NCBI GenBank assembly: GCA_009926645.1
Contig: RFOO01000019.1
Location: 1-10,357, forward strand
Origin: a bacterium
Lineage (GTDB): Bacteria > Verrucomicrobiota > Verrucomicrobiia > Opitutales > UBA953
Reading direction: 5' to 3'
Length of the DNA stretch: 10,357 nucleotides
The translations under genes were made by a program, and so were the position numbers. Below are positions 7,650 through 10,357 of this stretch, one piece after another (positions within the stretch are counted from its first letter, which is position 1; each line of letters opens with the position of its first letter). The notes below the pieces were generated by a model. It worked only from the letters and a program-made list of their open reading frames with translations. It was not told the origin of the DNA and did not search any database.

Positions 7650-8039
7650 ATGGCTGCTGAATCCCAAAGTCTTCAAACCTACTTGCCCGTTCTTGTGCAA
7701 GTCGTTCTCGGACTCTCCATCCCTGCAATCGTTTTAATCGCCAGTCACGTGTTTGGCCAACGCGCCAAAGGTAATTACATCAAAGATAAGGCTTACGAAT
7801 GCGGATTGCCTGCGGAGGGTAAAGTTCACCCACGCTTCGCAGTTAAATTTTATGTCACGGCGATGCTCTTTATTCTCTTTGATATCGAAGTCGTCTTTCT
7901 CGTTCCCTGGGCTTTAGTTTATCGCGAATTTTTAGCAGCAGGAATTGCCATCACCGCAGCCACGGCAGTTTTCCTCGCAACACTGATCATTGGCTTGGCC
8001 TATGAAGTGAAGCGCGGAGCTTTAGAGTGGGATCGCTAG
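7650..8039 (+). CDS. nuoA: NADH-quinone oxidoreductase subunit A
   Basis: NuoA is a small membrane subunit of respiratory complex I, near the quinone site at the junction of the membrane and peripheral arms. From ATG 7650 the protein has 129 residues, normal for NuoA. Three transmembrane helices are visible (about 11-35, 68-90 and 100-120). The conserved loop carries KAYECGLP (47-54), including the NuoA Glu-Cys-Gly motif, followed by RFAVKFYVTAMLFILFDIE (62-80). An in-frame TTG at 7596 would add 18 residues encoded by the terminator hairpin and is rejected; a GTG at 7641 is a minor alternative. No Shine-Dalgarno is seen. Unusually, nuoB and the other nuo genes do not follow: the next gene is fumarase in the opposite direction. 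No good promoter was found between the terminator and the start. Confidence 0.95.
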   Translation: MAAESQSLQTYLPVLVQVVLGLSIPAIVLIASHVFGQRAKGNYIKDKAYECGLPAEGKVHPRFAVKFYVTAMLFILFDIEVVFLVPWALVYREFLAAGIAITAATAVFLATLIIGLAYEVKRGALEWDR

Positions 8040-8052
8040 GGCGTCCCACTCT
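8024..8052. terminator. Hairpin between convergent nuoA and fumarase, probable bidirectional terminator
   Basis: AGAGTGGGA (8024-8032) and TCCCACTCT (8044-8052) are perfect complements over nine bases. The inner CGC and GCG extend the stem around a TAGG loop, with one bulged T. The nuoA stop codon TAG lies in the loop. No T tract follows on either strand, so it is not a textbook intrinsic terminator. Its place between two converging genes makes mRNA 3'-end formation or protection the likeliest role for both transcripts. Confidence 0.55.
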
Positions 8053-8071
8053 TCACTCGCTGGTTTAACCA

Positions 8072-9715
8072 TTAAGGGGCGCAGATTCCGCAACCGGCGG
8101 GAAGGTTTTGGAAAAAATCCGTCCCTTTATCGTCCACCAAAATAAAAGCAGGGAAATCAACCACCTCGATTTTCCAGACCGATTCCATACCCAGCTCAGG
8201 ATAATCAATCACTTCCACTTTTCGGATATTTTCCTGGGCAAGAATGGCAGCGGGACCTCCAATCGAACCTAAATAAAACCCGCCATATTTCTTACAGGAA
8301 TCGGTTACAGCCTGACCGCGATTGCCTTTCGCAATCATAATCATCGAGCCACCATTCTTTTGGAAAAGTTCAACATAACTATCCATGCGACCTGCCGTGG
8401 TTGGTCCAAAAGAACCCGAGGCCATGCCGACAGGGGTTTTGGCCGGACCAGCATAATAGACTGGGTGATTTTTAAAGTAATCAGGCAACCCTTCACCTCG
8501 TTCCAAACGCTCACGTAATTTTGCGTGAGCAATATCGCGCGCAACGACCAAAGTACCCGTCAAAGCCAAACGCGTCGTGACAGGATATTTTGAAAGCTCC
8601 GCAAGAATATCCTTCATCGGGCGATTTAAATCCACTCGTACAACCTTCGAGGTATCTTGGTGGCGACGCTGAGCTTCTGGGATAAATTTCCCTGGATTTT
8701 CTTCTAATTGTTCAATCCAAATTCCGTTCCGATCGATACGCGCTTTAGCATTTCGATCGGCCGAGCAAGAAACAGCCATCCCAATCGGACAAGAGGCACC
8801 GTGACGAGGCAAACGGATGACACGCACATCGAGAGCAAACCATTTGCCACCAAACTGAGCACCAATGCCGAGTTGATGAGCCGCCTTCAATAATTCGGCT
8901 TCTAAAGCAGTATCGCGAAACGCTTGCCCGTGTTCATTGCCTTTGGTTGGCAGAGCATCGTAGTAGTGTGTTGAAGCCAACTTTACGGCCTTCATCGTCG
9001 CCTCCGCGGAAGTACCGCCAACCACAATCGCCAAGTGATAAGGAGGACATGCCGCTGTGCCGAGACCCTTCATTTTCTCAATTAAAAAGGCAGGCAAAGA
9101 CTTGGGATTGAGTACGGCTTTTGTTTCTTGGAATAAGAGACACTTATTGGCCGAACCTCCGCCTTTTGCGACAAAGAGGAATTCATACTTCATTCCATCC
9201 GCTGCTGCGATATCGATTTGGGCAGGCAAATTCGTCCCGGTGTTTTTTTCCGTATAAAGATCAACGGGAGCCAACTGCGAATAGCGTAAATTATTTTGTG
9301 CGTAAGCTTGATAAACTCCCAACGAAAGTGCCGCAGCATCCTCTCCGCCCGTCCAAACTTGCTGTCCTTTCTTCGCGGTGAGGGCAGCCGTACCTGTATC
9401 TTGGCAAAATGGTAAAACCCCCTTGGCTGCAACTTCGGCATTACGCAACATCGCTAAAGCCACCGTGCGATCATTGTCGCTCGCTTCGGGGTCAGACAAA
9501 ATTGCAGCCACTTGTTGTAAGTGTTCCGTGCGCAGATAAAAATTTATATCGTGAAAAGCCTGATTGGCTAAGAGCGTTAATCCTTCAGGAGCTACTTTGA
9601 GAATAGGCTTCCCCTCGAATTCAGCAACCGAGACATGGTCACGCGTTAACAAACGATAATTTGTTTTGTCCTCTCCCAAGGGAAAAGGTTCTTGGTAATG
9701 AAATGATGAGGCCAT
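8072..9715 (-). CDS. Class I fumarate hydratase (4Fe-4S, FumA/FumB type)
   Basis: This cytoplasmic enzyme interconverts fumarate and L-malate in the TCA cycle using an oxygen-sensitive 4Fe-4S cluster. The 547-residue product matches E. coli FumA/FumB closely from end to end as I recall them: FHYQEPFPL at the start, DHVSVAEFEGKPILKVAPE, KGVLPFCQDTGT, GTAACPPYH, GASCPIGMAVSCSADRN and AKTPVGMASGSFGPTTAGRM. The expected cluster cysteines fall at 104, 223 and 317, each one residue before the known E. coli ligands 105, 224 and 318. The alpha and beta parts are fused in one chain. The start is the ATG at 9715; a TTG at 9751 would add 12 residues without family counterpart. The C-terminus has two cysteines (CGICAP) at the place where the E. 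coli proteins also end with Cys residues. It lies 50 bases downstream of the ygfZ-like gene on the same strand. FumA versus FumB cannot be distinguished, so no symbol is given. Confidence 0.97.
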   Translation of the reverse strand: MASSFHYQEPFPLGEDKTNYRLLTRDHVSVAEFEGKPILKVAPEGLTLLANQAFHDINFYLRTEHLQQVAAILSDPEASDNDRTVALAMLRNAEVAAKGVLPFCQDTGTAALTAKKGQQVWTGGEDAAALSLGVYQAYAQNNLRYSQLAPVDLYTEKNTGTNLPAQIDIAAADGMKYEFLFVAKGGGSANKCLLFQETKAVLNPKSLPAFLIEKMKGLGTAACPPYHLAIVVGGTSAEATMKAVKLASTHYYDALPTKGNEHGQAFRDTALEAELLKAAHQLGIGAQFGGKWFALDVRVIRLPRHGASCPIGMAVSCSADRNAKARIDRNGIWIEQLEENPGKFIPEAQRRHQDTSKVVRVDLNRPMKDILAELSKYPVTTRLALTGTLVVARDIAHAKLRERLERGEGLPDYFKNHPVYYAGPAKTPVGMASGSFGPTTAGRMDSYVELFQKNGGSMIMIAKGNRGQAVTDSCKKYGGFYLGSIGGPAAILAQENIRKVEVIDYPELGMESVWKIEVVDFPAFILVDDKGTDFFQNLPAGCGICAP

Positions 9716-9723
9716 CCGTTTTG

Positions 9724-9751
9724 ATTTAAGAGTTACCCACCCCAGCCGCAA
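9724..9751 (-). promoter_or_regulatory. Possible fumarase promoter with almost no leader
   Basis: On the minus strand TTGCGG (9751-9746) and TTAAAT (9729-9724) are spaced by 16 bases. The second box matches the TATAAT consensus at four of six positions. Transcription would begin within a few bases of the ATG at 9715, giving a leaderless or nearly leaderless mRNA, in keeping with the lack of a Shine-Dalgarno. The match is weak, and read-through from the upstream gene is an equal possibility. Confidence 0.22.
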
Positions 9752-9765
9752 ATGGAAAGAAAGGA

Positions 9766-10357
9766 TTATGAGTTAACCAAAGTCGCTTTCTCACCTAAAA
9801 CGATTGGGCCGAGGTCGCTAGACAGTATCGCACCTGAGGTGAGTTCGGCGGAGACAAGGGCTAATCCATGATGAGCGGAAGCCGATCGCACAACGCCAAC
9901 CACCTTATGATCGATGAGATTTTTTAATTCTAAACCCGTTTTTAAAGAAACCTTTGCCTCTGCGGCAGAGACGCGTCGTAAAGTGCGCCGAAGTGTTCCC
10001 ATGGCATGAATGCGCGCCATCACCTCCTGCCCACAATAACATCCTTTCTGATAACTCACCCAAGCCTCCAAACCACACTCTTGGGGGAACTCTTGCTCGC
10101 CACAATCCTGAGGAACGGAAGGCACACCAGCTAGGACACGACTTTGCTCTAATAGACCTTCTTCTGCTTGAGGCCATGGCGGGACAAAATCGAGCGGCGC
10201 TAATAGTTCCCAATTTTTTTCTCCACAGCGATGCGAAGGGAATAGCAAACAGGAAGCGTCAGCCTCTGGCTGGCCTTGACCCCAAACCACACCACGTTGC
10301 CATAGCAAAGTCTCGTCGATAACCTGAACATCATCAGCAATCAGGTTGGCCGTAATC
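9766..10357 (-). CDS. ygfZ: YgfZ/IBA57-family folate-binding protein (5' end off the window)
   Basis: These GcvT-like proteins bind tetrahydrofolate and support assembly or repair of iron-sulfur enzymes. The frame is open to the right edge (ITANLIADDVQVIDET precedes the TTG at 10308), so 196 C-terminal residues are visible and the N-terminus is missing. The family motif KGCYCGQEVMAR, with the signature Cys in KGCYxGQE, is encoded at about 10012-10047. It is preceded by the usual AGVPSVPQDCGEQEFPQE segment and followed by a C-terminal beta-barrel ending in LGPIVLGEKATLVNS. The TTG at 10308 is not a start because the upstream codons continue family-like sequence. Its stop lies 50 bases before the fumarase ATG on the same strand, so the two may be co-transcribed. 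Distinction from GcvT itself rests on the KGCYxGQE motif, which is specific to the YgfZ group. Confidence 0.88.
   Translation of the reverse strand, partial: ITANLIADDVQVIDETLLWQRGVVWGQGQPEADASCLLFPSHRCGEKNWELLAPLDFVPPWPQAEEGLLEQSRVLAGVPSVPQDCGEQEFPQECGLEAWVSYQKGCYCGQEVMARIHAMGTLRRTLRRVSAAEAKVSLKTGLELKNLIDHKVVGVVRSASAHHGLALVSAELTSGAILSSDLGPIVLGEKATLVNS

Noticed and set aside
9716..9751. TTG start for fumarase adding 12 residues
   Set aside because: The ATG at 9715 aligns with the start of E. coli FumA-type proteins; the extra residues have no counterpart.
9766..10308. A complete 180-residue gene starting at TTG 10308
   Set aside because: The frame stays open to the right edge with family-like residues (LIADDVQVIDE), so the TTG is internal and the gene is partial.
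9954..10322. Plus-strand open frame of 122 codons
   Set aside because: It is antisense to the YgfZ-like gene, whose KGCYCGQE motif fixes the true coding strand.

Overview
The window looks like ordinary chromosomal DNA from a free-living Gram-negative bacterium, most likely a member of the Verrucomicrobiota (Opitutae-like). That placement is inferred from the gene mix and from the style of the left-edge coiled-coil protein; nothing in the window proves it. Base composition is roughly balanced by eye. Nearly every start codon lacks a convincing Shine-Dalgarno sequence. Genes are tightly packed, with no gene-free stretch over 300 bases. I saw no tRNA, rRNA, CRISPR array, insertion sequence or phage gene.

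Left part, minus strand: tryptophanyl-tRNA synthetase (trpS) is followed after 27 bases by a gene that runs off the left edge. It encodes a membrane-anchored coiled-coil protein with a very acidic linker and a conserved-looking C-terminal domain, function unknown. A short divergent gap holding an interrupted inverted repeat separates trpS from the next block.

Centre, plus strand (2182-7579): five closely spaced genes form one apparent operon. They are an MscS-type mechanosensitive channel, then a complete ABC-2 export-type module: a GldA-like ATPase, a GldF-like permease, a GldG-like auxiliary membrane protein and a DUF4340 protein. Gaps are 3, -1, 9 and 2 bases, and a clear Rho-independent terminator (7602-7635) closes the unit. 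The module probably forms a membrane complex with two large periplasmic partners; its substrate is unknown. This is the best candidate in the window for an under-described system.

Right part: nuoA (NADH-quinone oxidoreductase chain A) stands alone, without nuoB after it, starting 15 bases after the terminator. It converges on a class I iron-sulfur fumarase, with a strong hairpin overlapping the nuoA stop codon between them. Upstream of fumarase on the same strand is a YgfZ/IBA57-family folate-binding protein, cut by the right edge. YgfZ proteins help maintain Fe-S enzymes and class I fumarase is a 4Fe-4S enzyme, so this pairing makes functional sense. Together nuoA and fumarase point to an organism with a respiratory chain and TCA cycle reactions.
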